DNA of 64,000 nucleotides from Ensifer sp. Root278 (GTDB lineage: Bacteria; Pseudomonadota; Alphaproteobacteria; Rhizobiales; Rhizobiaceae): positions 502,565 through 566,564 of the forward strand of contig NZ_LMJJ01000001.1 in the NCBI RefSeq assembly GCF_001429285.1, read 5' to 3'. The first letter of the stretch is position 1. Each line of letters begins with the position of its first letter. The translations under genes and the position numbers were made by a program. The notes under the pieces are model-generated. The model was not told where the DNA came from, did no database searches, and was given only the letters and a program-made list of their open reading frames with translations. Positions 46,976-57,252 of this stretch are shown here, piece by piece.

Positions 46976-48157
46976 TTGAAACGAGTCAGTGCCCTTCTGC
47001 TTTGTACCGCCCTCGTGGGATGCCAGGCCGTTCCGGGCGAGGGGCCGCTGGCTGGGGCGATCGTCAAGGATGCCGGTCAATCCGGCGCCGAGATCGGCCG
47101 GCAAAATGCCACCGTTTTTGATATTGTCGATGTGGATGGCCGCTCCGCGCGCCTCGTTTCCGACTATGTCTCGTCGACGCTCAACCGCCGTTTCGGCATT
47201 GGCGGCGGCGTCGGCCGAGTCGTGATCGGCGTCGGCGACCAGCTCAAGGTCTCAATCTTCGAAGCCGGCAGCGACGGGCTGTTCTCGACGGCAGAGTCCA
47301 AGCAGACGAGCATCGATCTCGTCGTTCAGCCTGATGGCAAGGCTGCGATCCCCTATGTCGGTCCGGTCAACTTTGCCGGCCTGACGCTGGAGCAGGCGCG
47401 CCAGGAGATCCTGGAGGCGCTGAAGCAGAAGGCGGTCGAGCCTGATGTCATCGTCACCAGCATGAGCACCGCCTCGCGCAACGTCACGGTTTCCGGTGCA
47501 GTCGGCAAGTCGTCGGTCGTGCCGCTCAGCCTCGTCGACGAGACGATCAATGAGGTCATCGCCAAGGCGGGTGGCCCCGTTGCGCAGCCCTACGAGACCT
47601 ATGTCACGCTGGTGCGCGGCAAGAAGACCGGAACGGTCCTCCTGAAGTCGATTATCGAAAATCCGTCGGAAAACATCCACGTCAAGCCGGGTGACCAGAT
47701 CTTCGTATCGCGCGACCCGCGCCGCTTCACGATCCTCGGCGCAGTCAAGGCCAACCAGCGTGTCGAATTCGGCGCCAATGACCTGAACCTGCTCGAAGCC
47801 ATGGGCCTTGCCGGCGGCGGCTCGGACTACACGCTCGACATGAAGGGCTATTTCATCTTCCGTTACGAAGAGCCTGATGTCGTCATGAGCCTGCTTGGCC
47901 AGCAGCGTTTCAACGAGATGCTGCGCAAGGGCATGAAGACCGACAGCACGGGTCGCTACCCGATCGTCTACCGCTTCGACATGAGCAAGCCGGATAGCCT
48001 GATCGTCGGCCAGACCTTCCCGATCAAGAACCGCGACGTCATCTATGCTTCGCGCCACCCCTCGGTCGACTTCTCGAAGTTCCTCAACTTCATCGCCCAG
48101 CCGGTCGGCATCGCCAATTCCGGTTTCTCGATCGCCGACAATCTCAACGGCAACTAA
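46976..48157 (+). CDS. rkpU: RkpU, Wza-type capsular polysaccharide export lipoprotein
   Basis: 393 residues from a TTG at 46976. A TAG directly precedes this codon, so no earlier start is possible, and TTGGAG lies upstream. A lipoprotein signal ends in TALVGC. Next come a PES domain (VVIGVGDQLKVSIFEAGSDG, then VQPDGKAAIPYVGPVNFAGL and TLEQARQEILEALKQK) and SLBB-type repeats (VTVSGAVGKSSVVPL, then FTILGAVKANQRVEFGANDL). Wza-like proteins form the outer-membrane channel for capsule export. Confidence 0.92.
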   Translation: MKRVSALLLCTALVGCQAVPGEGPLAGAIVKDAGQSGAEIGRQNATVFDIVDVDGRSARLVSDYVSSTLNRRFGIGGGVGRVVIGVGDQLKVSIFEAGSDGLFSTAESKQTSIDLVVQPDGKAAIPYVGPVNFAGLTLEQARQEILEALKQKAVEPDVIVTSMSTASRNVTVSGAVGKSSVVPLSLVDETINEVIAKAGGPVAQPYETYVTLVRGKKTGTVLLKSIIENPSENIHVKPGDQIFVSRDPRRFTILGAVKANQRVEFGANDLNLLEAMGLAGGGSDYTLDMKGYFIFRYEEPDVVMSLLGQQRFNEMLRKGMKTDSTGRYPIVYRFDMSKPDSLIVGQTFPIKNRDVIYASRHPSVDFSKFLNFIAQPVGIANSGFSIADNLNGN

Positions 48158-48181
48158 TCACGTTAAACAGCTTTTCTCGGG

Positions 48182-48209
48182 GGCGTCGACCGCAGGGTCG
48201 GCGCCTTTT
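48182..48209 (+). terminator. Terminator of rkpU
   Basis: A GC-rich stem (48182-48192 region with 48195-48205, one mismatch) followed by TTTT, about 25 nt after the stop. Confidence 0.75.
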
Positions 48210-48333
48210 GCTTATCTGTCCTCCTGATTTTCAAAGCACGTGGAAGCGGCTTGTCGCCGCTCAAATTCTGTGATTGATCTTGGACTTAAATCGATTTTGG
48301 TGATCGATGGACGTTGGCAGGCAGGAATGAACT

Positions 48334-48933
48334 ATGGCGGATAAAGCGTTGATCGTCGTGGACGTGCAGAACGATTTCTGCCCGGGCGGAGCGCTTGCGG
48401 TTGCAGGCGGTGATGAGATCGTGCCGATGATCAACGGCTTGATTGGCCGCTTCGAGCACGTGGTGCTGACGCAGGACTGGCATCCCGCCGGCCATTCGAG
48501 CTTTGCCTCCAGCCATCCCGGCAAGACCCCGTTCGAGATGATCGCCATGCCCTATGGCGGCCAGACGCTCTGGCCGGATCATTGCGTCCAGGGAACAGCC
48601 GGTGCCGATTTCCATCCGGCGCTCGCGTGGACGCGGGCCGAACTCCTGATCCGCAAGGGCTTCCGGCCCGAGATCGACAGCTATTCCGCCTTCTTCGAAA
48701 ACGATCGCCGGACACCGACGGGTCTCACCGGCTATCTCAGGGACCGCGGCATCAAGAAGGTGACGCTGTGTGGGTTGGCGACCGATTTCTGCGTCGCCTT
48801 TTCCGCGCTTGATGCGGTTACACAGGGATTTTCGACATCCGTCATTCTCGAGGCCTGTCGGGGCATCGACCTCAACGGTTCGCTTCAGGCAATGGTCACG
48901 CGCATGCGCGATGCCGGTGTCGAGCTGAACTAG
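48334..48933 (+). CDS. pncA: Nicotinamidase
   Basis: 199 residues. Hydrolyses nicotinamide to nicotinate. Catalytic Asp10 in [18 protein letters not shown], metal ligands in [14 protein letters not shown], the lysine in LIRKGF and the cysteine in [17 protein letters not shown] are all present. Followed 38 bp later by pncB on the same strand, giving a two-gene NAD salvage unit. Confidence 0.95.
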   Translation: MADKALIVVDVQNDFCPGGALAVAGGDEIVPMINGLIGRFEHVVLTQDWHPAGHSSFASSHPGKTPFEMIAMPYGGQTLWPDHCVQGTAGADFHPALAWTRAELLIRKGFRPEIDSYSAFFENDRRTPTGLTGYLRDRGIKKVTLCGLATDFCVAFSALDAVTQGFSTSVILEACRGIDLNGSLQAMVTRMRDAGVELN

Positions 48934-48971
48934 TTCGAGACCCTCGCGCTGAGGAAGGAGAGATTTCACCA

Positions 48972-50276
48972 ATGACGAAGACCGATATCGCCAGGCGTGT
49001 CTATAACCATGCCTGGAAGCTCGACCCGATCGTGCGCAGCCTGCTGGACACGGATTTCTACAAGCTTTTGATGCTGCAGATGATCTGGCAGCTCTATCCG
49101 GATGTCGATGCGACCTTCTCGCTGATCAACCGCACGAAGACGGTGCGGCTTGCCGACGAGATCGACGAGCAGGAACTGCGCGATCAGCTTGATCATGCGC
49201 GCGAGCTGCGCTTCTCCAAGAAGGAGATGATCTGGCTCGCCGGTAACACGTTCTACGGTCGCAAGCAGATCTTCTCGCCGGAATTTCTTGCCTGGCTCGC
49301 CAAGTTCCGCCTGCCGGACTATGAGTTGAAACGCAGCGGCGGTCAGTTCGAATTGACCTTCCGTGGCCGCTGGGCGGAAACCACCATGTGGGAAATCCCG
49401 GCGCTCGCGATCATCAATGAGTTGCGTTCACGCTCGGCGATGAAGGGCCTCGGCCCCTTTACCCTCGACGTGCTCTATGCTCGCGCCAAGGCAAAGATGT
49501 GGTCCAAGGTCGAGCGCCTGCGGCAGTATCCGAACCTCAGGATTTCGGATTTCGGTACGCGGCGCCGACACAGCTTCCTCTGGCAACGCTGGTGCGTGGA
49601 GGCGCTGAAGGAAGGGATCGGAAGTTCCTTCTCGGGCTCCAGCAACGTGCTGCTTGCCATGGATACGGATCTGGAAGCGCTCGGCACCAACGCGCATGAG
49701 CTTCCGATGGTGGCCGCGGCGCTTGCCCGCAACGACAAGGAACTGGCCGCCGCCCCCTACAAGGTGTTGCAGGACTGGAACCAGCTCTATGGCGGCAACC
49801 TGTTGATCGTGCTGCCGGATGCGTTTGGAACAGCGGCGTTCCTTCGCGATGCACCCAAATGGGTCGCGGACTGGACGGGCTTCCGGCCGGATAGTGCGCC
49901 GCCGATCGAAGGTGGCGAGAAGATCCTCGCTTGGTGGAAGAAGATGGGCAAGGACCCGCGGGAGAAGCTGCTGATCTTCTCCGATGGCCTCGACGTCGAC
50001 ACGATCATCGAGACCTATCGCCATTTCGAGGGACGCGTGCGCATGAGCTTCGGCTGGGGCACCAACCTTACCAACGATTTTGCCGATTGCGCCCCGACGG
50101 AAATCAGCGGCCTCAACCCGATCTCGATCGTCTGCAAGGTCAGCGAAGCCGATGGCCGCCCGGCGGTGAAACTCTCCGATAATCCACGCAAGGCGACCGG
50201 CGATCCGGCGGAGGTCGAGCGCTACCTCAAGTTCTTCGGCTCACAGGATTTCGTCGAGCAGGCGGTCAAGGTTTAG
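48972..50276 (+). CDS. pncB: Nicotinate phosphoribosyltransferase
   Basis: 434 residues with a GGAAGGAGAG ribosome-binding site. Converts nicotinate and PRPP to nicotinate mononucleotide. Family features: [40 protein letters not shown], the autophosphorylated-His region in [54 protein letters not shown] and [12 protein letters not shown]. Full length. Confidence 0.96.
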   Translation: MTKTDIARRVYNHAWKLDPIVRSLLDTDFYKLLMLQMIWQLYPDVDATFSLINRTKTVRLADEIDEQELRDQLDHARELRFSKKEMIWLAGNTFYGRKQIFSPEFLAWLAKFRLPDYELKRSGGQFELTFRGRWAETTMWEIPALAIINELRSRSAMKGLGPFTLDVLYARAKAKMWSKVERLRQYPNLRISDFGTRRRHSFLWQRWCVEALKEGIGSSFSGSSNVLLAMDTDLEALGTNAHELPMVAAALARNDKELAAAPYKVLQDWNQLYGGNLLIVLPDAFGTAAFLRDAPKWVADWTGFRPDSAPPIEGGEKILAWWKKMGKDPREKLLIFSDGLDVDTIIETYRHFEGRVRMSFGWGTNLTNDFADCAPTEISGLNPISIVCKVSEADGRPAVKLSDNPRKATGDPAEVERYLKFFGSQDFVEQAVKV

Positions 50277-50331
50277 CCGTCAAAGCTACTCCAGGAAAAG
50301 CCTGGAGCGGCTTTCCAGCACTTCAAAAAAA

Positions 50332-50353
50332 GAAACCGGCAGAAGCCGGTTTC
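50332..50353 (-). terminator. Terminator hairpin with T-tract on the minus strand
   Basis: 9-bp perfect arms 50332-50340 and 50345-50353 with a 4-nt loop. On the minus strand the stem is followed by seven T residues. It suits the 24-residue protein gene ending at 50461, and could also halt pncB transcripts. Confidence 0.75.
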
Positions 50354-50460
50354 AAAAGGGGATCAAAGATGTTGCGACTGTCCATCATCGCAATGTCAAA
50401 TCTGGCAGTGGAATCTTAAGGTTGCGTTAAGGCGCCAACCTGCCGTTGCATTTCACCTCT

Positions 50461-50535
50461 CTAGAACACGAACATATAGAGAAGGATGATGACGATGAGC
50501 GGCACGCCCATGAGCCAGAGAACGATACCTTTCAT
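50461..50535 (-). CDS. 24-residue single-helix membrane protein
   Basis: A 24-codon gene, ATG at 50535, with a perfect GGAGG site 7 nt upstream. The peptide is almost entirely one membrane helix: MKGIVLWLMGVPLIVIILLY, then MFVF. A terminator for this strand lies about 110 nt downstream. No family can be named with certainty. The excellent start signal, the membrane-helix composition and the dedicated terminator argue that it is real. Confidence 0.7.
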   Translation of the reverse strand: MKGIVLWLMGVPLIVIILLYMFVF

Positions 50536-50888
50536 ATGCAAGCCTCCGCGTTACTGCCTTTGAAACGGTAACGCGGCATCGGGGAATACGTTCCCGATGC
50601 TTGGTGCTCGAACAGTCGGTTCGATGGCGAGAGTGCCCCGTATGAAATCTACTTTCCCGAGCGGAGGGGGGAGGCGTGGGCGCGCCCGAATCGAAGGATA
50701 TCGCAATTGGCCGAACACGATAATTGCTCCCGAAGGAAAATTCGGGAGCGGGAGGTCGGACTTTTGCGGACGCCTTGGATGGTTGCCCGAACAGAACGGC
50801 AGTGCAGGTGTCGCCGTTTACGCAGGACAAGCCAGGATAGTCGCGGCGTCCCAACGGAGATATCTGATTGATTTCGCATGAGGAAAAC
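50536..50888. other. Gene-free stretch between the 24-residue protein and tRNA-Thr
   Basis: Contains a perfect hairpin, GCTCCCGAA (50726-50734) with TTCGGGAGC (50741-50749), which may mark the 3' end of the tRNA-Thr transcript. No convincing protein gene was seen. The promoter of the 24-residue gene should lie near 50560-50640. Confidence 0.5.
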
Positions 50889-50963
50889 TGGTGCTGCTAG
50901 AGAGATTTGAACTCTCGGCCTCTCCCTTACCAAGGGAGTGCTCTACCCCTGAGCTATAGCAGC
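50889..50963 (-). tRNA. tRNA-Thr (GGT)
   Basis: 75 nt with encoded CCA. Acceptor GCTGCTA pairs with TAGCAGC. D arm AGCTCAGGGGTAGAGC, anticodon stem-loop CTCCCTTGGTAAGGGAG with anticodon GGT, and T arm AGAGTTCAAATCTCT are all present. Confidence 0.96.
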
Positions 50964-51120
50964 ATCTGGCGGCCGGTTCGTTGACAAGCCGCATCAAGCG
51001 AGGGGGCTATTGCCATAGCTGAGCGGGGAGTGCAAGTCGCATTTCGAAGTTTTTCGTGAAGACCTGTGAGAAAGTTCGCCGGTGCTTCCGAAGACCCTGG
51101 TTTTGCGCTAATGCAGGACT

Positions 51121-51366
51121 ATGCAAACAAACGACAGCGACGGCAAGAAAACCGAGCCCGTGCCGGAAGAGCAGCGGACCGAGGGCAAGGTGCGCCGGGA
51201 GAAGAAGAAGGATACGACCGAGTCGGACCTGAAAAAGGCGCGTCTTGCCAGGAACTTGCGCGACAATCTTCAGCGCCGCAAGCAGCAGGCGCGGGCGCGC
51301 CGTTCCGGTGCAGCCGATGAGGTCAGCGGCCTTCCTGCCGCAAAAACGGACGAATCCCAAGATTAG
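51121..51366 (+). CDS. Small, highly charged hypothetical protein
   Basis: 81 residues, rich in Lys, Arg, Glu and Asp (VRREKKKDTTESDLKKARLA followed by RNLRDNLQRRKQQARARR), with no hydrophobic segment. It is probably cytosolic and may bind nucleic acid by charge. The helical middle is preceded and followed by disordered-looking ends. It lies 253 bp before murA. No function is recognised. Confidence 0.65.
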   Translation: MQTNDSDGKKTEPVPEEQRTEGKVRREKKKDTTESDLKKARLARNLRDNLQRRKQQARARRSGAADEVSGLPAAKTDESQD

Positions 51367-51619
51367 TACGGGGCAGGGGCGGCGTTCGCCGGCTCCTTCC
51401 CGTTTGCCGGCGGCTCAGCCGTCTGGCGTCCAATTGCATAAATGCCCTTGGTCGGGTCGATCCAGGGCAGCGACTTAACCGATATGGCGACCTTTCGCGT
51501 CCGAATGGGCGCGCGGCGTTCAAGGCACTTCTAATTTCGCGGCGTCTCCACTAAAGAGGCGCCTTCAGACAACATAGAAAATATTTGGAAAGGCGGGCCA
51601 AGCCCGTTCGAGAGGCCTC

Positions 51620-52912
51620 ATGGATCGCATCAGGATTGTAGGCGGCAACAAGCTTAACGGCGTCATCCCGATTTCCGGCGCCAAGAACGCGGCCCTGCCG
51701 CTGATGATCGCGTCGCTTCTGACCGACGACACGTTGACGCTCGAAAACGTGCCGCATCTGGCCGACGTCGAGCAGCTGATCCGCATCCTCGGCAACCACG
51801 GCGTCGACATCTCCGTCAATGGTCGCCGCGAGCGCCAGGGCGAGAGCTACGCCCGCACCATCCATTTCACCTGCCGCAACATCGTCGATACGACCGCGCC
51901 TTACGAGCTGGTGTCGAAGATGCGCGCAAGCTTCTGGGTGATCGGCCCGCTGCTCGCCCGTGAAGGCAAGGCCCGCGTATCGCTGCCCGGTGGTTGCGCC
52001 ATCGGCACGCGCCCGGTCGATCTGTTCATCGAAGGCCTTCAGGCACTCAGCGCCAATATCGAGATCGACGGCGGCTACGTCAACGCGACGGCGCCGGAAG
52101 GCGGCCTGGTCGGCGCGCGCTACACCTTCCCGAAGGTGTCCGTCGGCGCCACCCACGTCCTGATGATGGCCGCGACGCTTGCAAATGGTACCACGGTGCT
52201 CGGCAACGCCGCGCGCGAGCCTGAAGTCGTCGACCTCGCCAACTGCCTCAATGCCATGGGCGCCAAGATCACCGGCCAGGGCACCCCGACGATCACGATT
52301 GAAGGCGTGCGTTCGCTCTCTGGCGCCCGTCACCGCGTCCTGCCGGACCGTATCGAGACCGGCACCTATGCCATGGCGGTTGCCATGACCGGCGGCGACG
52401 TCATTCTCGAAGACACGAACATGGCGCTGCTCGACACGGCGCTCGAAGCGATCCGCCGCGCCGGCGCCGAGATCACCGAGACCAACAGCGGTATCCGCGT
52501 CGTGCGCAACGGTGCCGGCATCAAGCCGGTCGATATCGTCACCGATCCTTTCCCGGGCTTCCCGACCGATCTGCAGGCGCAGTTCATGGGGCTGATGACC
52601 AGGGCGAACGGCACCTCACACATCACCGAGACGATCTTCGAGAACCGTTTCATGCATGTGCAGGAGCTCGCCCGCCTCGGCGCCAAGATTTCGCTCTCCG
52701 GCCAGACGGCCAAGATCGAGGGCGTTAGCCGGCTGAAGGGCGCGCCTGTCATGGCGACCGACCTTCGCGCGTCTGTCTCGCTCGTCATCGCCGGCCTTGC
52801 AGCCGAAGGCGAAACCATGGTCTCGCGCGTCTATCACCTCGACCGCGGCTTCGAGCGGCTGGAAGAGAAGCTCACCCGTTGCGGCGCGCATGTCGAGCGC
52901 GTCAGCGACTGA
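51620..52912 (+). CDS. murA: UDP-N-acetylglucosamine 1-carboxyvinyltransferase
   Basis: 430 residues. First committed step of peptidoglycan synthesis, adding enolpyruvate from PEP to UDP-GlcNAc. Lys22/Asn23 in [17 protein letters not shown], the catalytic Cys126 in [20 protein letters not shown], and [20 protein letters not shown] are present. Cys126 implies fosfomycin sensitivity of the enzyme. Starts a core gene run continuing through yacG. Confidence 0.97.
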   Translation: MDRIRIVGGNKLNGVIPISGAKNAALPLMIASLLTDDTLTLENVPHLADVEQLIRILGNHGVDISVNGRRERQGESYARTIHFTCRNIVDTTAPYELVSKMRASFWVIGPLLAREGKARVSLPGGCAIGTRPVDLFIEGLQALSANIEIDGGYVNATAPEGGLVGARYTFPKVSVGATHVLMMAATLANGTTVLGNAAREPEVVDLANCLNAMGAKITGQGTPTITIEGVRSLSGARHRVLPDRIETGTYAMAVAMTGGDVILEDTNMALLDTALEAIRRAGAEITETNSGIRVVRNGAGIKPVDIVTDPFPGFPTDLQAQFMGLMTRANGTSHITETIFENRFMHVQELARLGAKISLSGQTAKIEGVSRLKGAPVMATDLRASVSLVIAGLAAEGETMVSRVYHLDRGFERLEEKLTRCGAHVERVSD

Positions 52913-53017
52913 TTTGATCGGTTGCGCCTGATACCGTTGCGGTTTCAGGCGCAACATCCTATGTCCATTTCAATTGTGGCACGGAAAATGTGCGGCGAAA
53001 CGAAAGGAATGGACGGT

Positions 53018-53458
53018 ATGAATGGTCTGAAGCTGCTGGCGCTCGACGAGGAAGATCTCGCTGTCGTCTCCGCCCATGTCCAGGATGCCGTGTTCAAGGT
53101 ATCGGGGCTGGAATATGACGCCCGCCGCAAGCAGTTTTCGCTCGTCGTCAACCGCTTCGTTTGGGAGGCGGCCGACGGCAAGCGCCGCTCCTTCGAGCGT
53201 CGTCGCGCGCTGCTCCTGTTCAAGCGGGTGAATGCGGTCCGCTCGGTCGGCTTTGACCGGCGCGACGATGAAGCGGTTCTTGATCTGTTGACGCTCAAGT
53301 TCACCGTGCGCGGCGAGGGGCCGGAAGGCACGCTCGAATTGGTTCTTGCCGGCGACGCCTCGATCGCGCTTGACGTCGAATGCATCGAAACGCAGCTTGC
53401 GGATACCGGCGGGGCGTGGGAAACCGCTTTCAAGCCCAAGCATCCCGAAGGCGCTTGA
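53018..53458 (+). CDS. DUF2948 family protein
   Basis: 146 residues from the ATG at 53018, 9 nt after AAAGGA. Begins MNGLKLLALDEEDLAVVSAH and contains VNRFVWEAADGKRRSFERRR and VRSVGFDRRDDEAVLDLLTL, as in DUF2948. Found between murA and hisD in many Rhizobiales. Function unknown. An upstream ATG at 53009 abuts the AGGA and is less likely. Confidence 0.85.
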   Translation: MNGLKLLALDEEDLAVVSAHVQDAVFKVSGLEYDARRKQFSLVVNRFVWEAADGKRRSFERRRALLLFKRVNAVRSVGFDRRDDEAVLDLLTLKFTVRGEGPEGTLELVLAGDASIALDVECIETQLADTGGAWETAFKPKHPEGA

Positions 53459-53500
53459 GCCACTCGACCCGAACGACACTGGCATACAAGGACGTCCCCT

Positions 53501-54805
53501 TTGGCAATCAGGCTCAATTTTCTCGACGGTGACTTCGAACAAAAGTTCGCGTCATTCCTGACGACCAAGCGTGAGGTGTCCGAAGACGTCAATGCGGTGG
53601 TCAAGGCGATCATCGACGACGTGCGCGCCCGGGGCGATCAGGCACTCGCCGAATACTCCAAGCGCTTCGATGGCGTCGATTTCTCCGTGACGCCGATGGC
53701 CGTCAGCGCGGCCGAGATCGATGCGGCGATCCAGGCGGTCGAACCGGAGGTGCTGGGCGCGCTCAAGGTCGCTGCCACCCGCATCGAGGCGCACCACGCC
53801 CGCCAGCGGCCGAAGGATGATATTTACGAGGACGCCATGGGCGTCGGGCTCGGTTCGCGCTGGACGGCGGTCGATGCCGTTGGCCTTTACGTGCCGGGTG
53901 GCACGGCGAGCTATCCGAGCTCGGTGCTGATGAATGCGCTGCCGGCGAAAGTCGCGGGCGTTCCCCGCATCGTTATGGTGGTGCCGGCAAGCGGCGGTGA
54001 GATCAATCCGGCGGTGCTTGCAGCAGCAAGGCTTGCGGGCGTCGAGGAGATCTACCGCGTCGGCGGCGCGCAGGCCGTTGCGGCGCTTGCCTATGGCACC
54101 GAGACGATCGCCCCCGTCGCCAAGATCGTCGGCCCGGGCAATGCCTATGTTGCCGCCGCCAAGCGCCAGGTCTTCGGCACCGTCGGCATCGACATGATCG
54201 CCGGTCCATCGGAAGTGCTTGTCATCGCCGACAAGCACAACGATCCGGACTGGATCGCCGCCGATCTCCTGGCCCAGGCCGAGCACGACGTCGGCGCTCA
54301 GTCGATCCTGATCACCGACGATCCGGCCTTCGGGCAGGCGGTCGAGGATGCGGTCGAGCGGCAATTGAAGACGCTGCCGCGGGCCGAAACGGCCTCGGCG
54401 AGCTGGCGCGATTTCGGCGCCGTCATTCTCGTGCCCGATCTCGAAAAGGCCGTGCCGCTCGCCAACCGTATTGCAGCGGAACATCTTGAACTGGCGCTCG
54501 CCAATCCCGAGCCGATGGTCGAGAAGATCCGCAATGCCGGCGCGATCTTCGTCGGGCGCCATACGCCCGAAGTCATCGGCGATTATGTCGGCGGCTCCAA
54601 CCACGTTCTGCCGACTGCGCGCTCGGCGCGCTTCTCGTCCGGCCTCGGCGTGCTTGATTATATGAAGCGCACGTCGATCCTTCGGCTCGATCCGGAGCAG
54701 TTGCGAATCCTCGGACCGGCGGCGATCGTGCTGGCAAAGTCTGAGGGGCTGGAGGCTCATGCGCGTTCCGTCGCCATTCGCCTCAATCTCGGGGATGCTG
54801 GATGA
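53501..54805 (+). CDS. hisD: Histidinol dehydrogenase
   Basis: 434 residues with a TTG start (AAGGACG upstream). Catalyses the last two NAD-dependent oxidations of histidine synthesis. The family features [74 protein letters not shown] and the zinc-binding Gln and His of [17 protein letters not shown] are present, with [16 protein letters not shown] near the end. The stop overlaps the next gene by ATGA. Confidence 0.96.
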   Translation: MAIRLNFLDGDFEQKFASFLTTKREVSEDVNAVVKAIIDDVRARGDQALAEYSKRFDGVDFSVTPMAVSAAEIDAAIQAVEPEVLGALKVAATRIEAHHARQRPKDDIYEDAMGVGLGSRWTAVDAVGLYVPGGTASYPSSVLMNALPAKVAGVPRIVMVVPASGGEINPAVLAAARLAGVEEIYRVGGAQAVAALAYGTETIAPVAKIVGPGNAYVAAAKRQVFGTVGIDMIAGPSEVLVIADKHNDPDWIAADLLAQAEHDVGAQSILITDDPAFGQAVEDAVERQLKTLPRAETASASWRDFGAVILVPDLEKAVPLANRIAAEHLELALANPEPMVEKIRNAGAIFVGRHTPEVIGDYVGGSNHVLPTARSARFSSGLGVLDYMKRTSILRLDPEQLRILGPAAIVLAKSEGLEAHARSVAIRLNLGDAG

Positions 54806-55278
54806 AGGCGGACCGCAATCTGCGCCTCTGCGATGTCGTTCTGGACGAGACCATCGGCCGCTCGACGCCCGACGTGGAGCATGAGCGCGCGGTTGCTATC
54901 TTCGACCTGCTCGAAGAAAACCTGTTCGAACCGGTCGGCCATCCCTGTGGCCCCTACAAGCTCAATCTCTCGCTCGTCGATGCGAAGCTGGTCTTTTCGA
55001 TCTCGACCGAAAAGGGCGGCGATGTCGCCACCCACATCCTGTCGCTGACGCCGTTTCGCCGGATCGTGAAGGACTACTTCATGATCTGCGAGAGCTACTA
55101 CGAGGCGATCCGCTCGGCGACACCGAGCCAGATCGAGGCGATCGACATGGGGCGCCGCGGCATTCACAACGAGGGCTCGCAGACCCTGATGGATCGCCTG
55201 TCCGGCAAGATCCGGCTGGATTTCGATACGGCCCGCCGGCTGTTCACGCTCGTCTGCGTGCTCTATTGGCGCGGGTAG
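54802..55278 (+). CDS. UPF0262 family protein
   Basis: 158 residues. Begins with basic [20 protein letters not shown], and continues with [17 protein letters not shown] and [20 protein letters not shown], matching UPF0262. A conserved alphaproteobacterial protein between hisD and a phosphatase gene, without known activity. Overlaps hisD by 4 bp. Confidence 0.9.
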   Translation: MKADRNLRLCDVVLDETIGRSTPDVEHERAVAIFDLLEENLFEPVGHPCGPYKLNLSLVDAKLVFSISTEKGGDVATHILSLTPFRRIVKDYFMICESYYEAIRSATPSQIEAIDMGRRGIHNEGSQTLMDRLSGKIRLDFDTARRLFTLVCVLYWRG

Positions 55279-55292
55279 AGGCGCGAACCGGC

Positions 55293-55760
55293 ATGACGGC
55301 AACCGAGGCACCGCAGTTGAAAGCGCCCCGCTCGGTCCTCTTCATGTGCGGCATGAATGCCATCCGCTCGCCGATGGCCGAAGCGCTCGCCAAGGCGGCG
55401 CTGCCAGCGGGAACGTATGTTGCCTCGGCCGGCGTCCGGCATGGCGAACGCGATCCGTTTGTCGACGTGGTCATGGCCGAGGTGGGCTTGAGCCTCGGCC
55501 GCCACCAGCCCCACACGCTGGATGAACTCGAGGACGACTACTTCGACCTCATCGTGACGCTGGCGCCGGAGGCGCATCACAAGGCGCTCGAATTGACTCG
55601 CTCGATGGCCGTCGACGTGGTCTATTGGCCAACGCCGGACCCGACGGTGGCAGCCGGCACCCGCGAGCAGATCGTCGATGCGTATCGCGCCGTGCGCGAT
55701 CACCTGTCGACGCTGATCAATCATCGGTTGGTCGGCTCGCACAGACGAGAGAAAACTTGA
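55293..55760 (+). CDS. Low-molecular-weight protein tyrosine phosphatase/arsenate reductase-like protein
   Basis: 155 residues from the ATG at 55293. A TTG at 55266, inside the preceding gene, is an alternative. P-loop CGMNAIRSPMAE fits the CX5R(S/T) phosphatase signature and is followed by EALAKAALPAGTYVASAGVR. The late DPTVAAGTREQIVDAYRAVR supplies the acid-loop Asp-Pro region. Whether it acts on phosphotyrosine, arsenate or another target cannot be told. Confidence 0.88.
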   Translation: MTATEAPQLKAPRSVLFMCGMNAIRSPMAEALAKAALPAGTYVASAGVRHGERDPFVDVVMAEVGLSLGRHQPHTLDELEDDYFDLIVTLAPEAHHKALELTRSMAVDVVYWPTPDPTVAAGTREQIVDAYRAVRDHLSTLINHRLVGSHRREKT

Positions 55761-55984
55761 GAGCTTCACGGAAATCCGAGTGCGGTTTCCGACGACAGTT
55801 CTTTTCCATGTCTTCTTAGATCCCATCCGATTTAAGGCTAAAGACACGTAGCAGTTCAAAGTGCTATAGCGACCTCTGCGCCTCTGATAGGACGCGCGGC
55901 GCCGTAGCCGTCACAAAAGCGCAAAAGCCGGTGTTAGACGGTTCACAAATCCTCGTTGATTGTGTAGTTTCCGGCGAATTTTTC

Positions 55985-56003
55985 GGGATACCTGACGTAT
56001 CCC
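55985..56003 (+). promoter_or_regulatory. Short palindrome in the infA leader
   Basis: GGGATAC-N5-GTATCCC, perfect, ending 28 nt before the infA start. It may be a leader hairpin or a protein site. The infA ribosome-binding site itself is weak. Confidence 0.4.
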
Positions 56004-56031
56004 TAAACAAAGATAGAAAGAACAGTCCTAC

Positions 56032-56250
56032 ATGGCGAAAGAAGAAGTCCTTGAATTTCCGGGCGTGGTCACCGAATTGCTTCCGAATGCGACCTTCCGC
56101 GTGAAGCTCGAAAACGAGCATGAGATCATCGCCCACACGGCGGGCCGCATGCGCAAGAACCGCATCCGCGTGCTTGCCGGCGACAAGGTTCTCGTCGAGA
56201 TGACCCCGTACGACCTTACCAAGGGCCGTATCACCTACCGCTTCAAGTAA
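56032..56250 (+). CDS. infA: Translation initiation factor IF-1
   Basis: 72 residues, the normal length. A single OB-fold: [60 protein letters not shown], then KGRITYRFK. Binds the ribosomal A site during initiation. Confidence 0.98.
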   Translation: MAKEEVLEFPGVVTELLPNATFRVKLENEHEIIAHTAGRMRKNRIRVLAGDKVLVEMTPYDLTKGRITYRFK

Positions 56251-56331
56251 GCCGCTCCGGCTCTACGCAATTCCTGGAGCATTTCCGCTTCTTCTTCGAA
56301 TCGCGAAAACGCTCTAACCTTTGGTTGGATT

Positions 56332-56382
56332 GCAATTCCAGACGCAAAACCGCTTCACCCGCATTTTTGCTGGAATTGCTCT
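56332..56382. repeat. Rhizobial intergenic repeat, copy 2 (inverted relative to copy 1)
   Basis: Its reverse complement starts AGAGCAATTCCAGCAAAA and continues AAGCGGTTTTGCGTC, matching 37576-37630. Preceded by a second motif, GAGCATTTCCGCTTCTTCTT, ending near 56315, another common rhizobial palindrome half. Both lie between infA and maf. Confidence 0.65.
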
Positions 56383-56401
56383 GGAGTGACGGCTCGTTCC
56401 G

Positions 56402-57022
56402 ATGACAGTGGCCAAGAAACTGATACTGGCGTCCGGCTCGCCGCGTCGCGTCGAACTTCTGGCGCAGGCGGGCATCGAGCCCGCGCGCCTGATGCCGATG
56501 GATCTCGACGAGACGCCGAAGCGTGCCGAACACCCGCGTTCGCTCGCAAGGCGTCTGTCGGCTGAAAAGGCGCGAGCAGCACTTGCGGCGATCAAGGGCG
56601 AGCCCGGCTGGGACGGAAGCTATATTCTGGCGGCCGATACGGTCGTCTGCGTCGGCCGGCGCATCCTGCCGAAGCCGGAACTGGTCAGCGAAGCCACCAG
56701 CACGCTGCACCTTCTCTCCGGCCGCAGCCATCGCGTCTATACCGGCGTGTGTCTGATCACCCCGGACAAGACGCTCAGGCAGAAGGTCGTCGACACCAAG
56801 GTGCGCTTCAAGCGCCTGTCCGGTTTCGATATCGAAAGCTATCTCGCCTCGGGCCAATGGCGCGGCAAGGCGGGCGGCTACGGCATCCAGGGCATTGCCG
56901 GCAGCTTCGTTGTGAAACTCGTCGGCTCCTACAGCAACGTCGTCGGCCTGCCGCTCTACGAAACCGTCAGCCTGCTTGTCGGCGAAGGCTATGATGTGCA
57001 CAATCGTTGGCTGGAAGGCTGA
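56402..57022 (+). CDS. maf: Maf-like nucleoside triphosphate pyrophosphatase
   Basis: 206 residues. Begins [20 protein letters not shown], the Maf substrate loop, with [32 protein letters not shown] and [20 protein letters not shown]. Family members hydrolyse dTTP, UTP or modified nucleotides. Sits between infA and yacG, as is usual in Rhizobiales. Confidence 0.94.
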   Translation: MTVAKKLILASGSPRRVELLAQAGIEPARLMPMDLDETPKRAEHPRSLARRLSAEKARAALAAIKGEPGWDGSYILAADTVVCVGRRILPKPELVSEATSTLHLLSGRSHRVYTGVCLITPDKTLRQKVVDTKVRFKRLSGFDIESYLASGQWRGKAGGYGIQGIAGSFVVKLVGSYSNVVGLPLYETVSLLVGEGYDVHNRWLEG

Positions 57023-57027
57023 AGCCG

Positions 57028-57252
57028 GTGCCAGACGAGACAAATAACGACGAAACGAAGAAGAGCGGTTCGAACGTCGCGCCCCTGCGGGCGCCTCGAC
57101 CCTGCCCGGAATGCGGACGGCCGTCGCATCGGGAGCACTATCCCTTCTGCTCCGACCGCTGCCGCAATGTCGACCTCAATCGCTGGCTCTCCGGCTCCTA
57201 TGCCATTCCGGTTGCCGACGACGAAACGAAGGCCGACGACGACGATCGCTAA
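57028..57252 (+). CDS. yacG: DNA gyrase inhibitor YacG (zinc-binding)
   Basis: 74 residues from the GTG at 57028, with GGAAGG about 8 nt upstream. A TTG at 57007 within maf would add seven residues. Zinc motif CPECGRPSHREHYPFCSDRC with four cysteines is diagnostic. The tail is acidic. E. coli YacG binds GyrB and blocks DNA gyrase. Confidence 0.93.
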   Translation: MPDETNNDETKKSGSNVAPLRAPRPCPECGRPSHREHYPFCSDRCRNVDLNRWLSGSYAIPVADDETKADDDDR

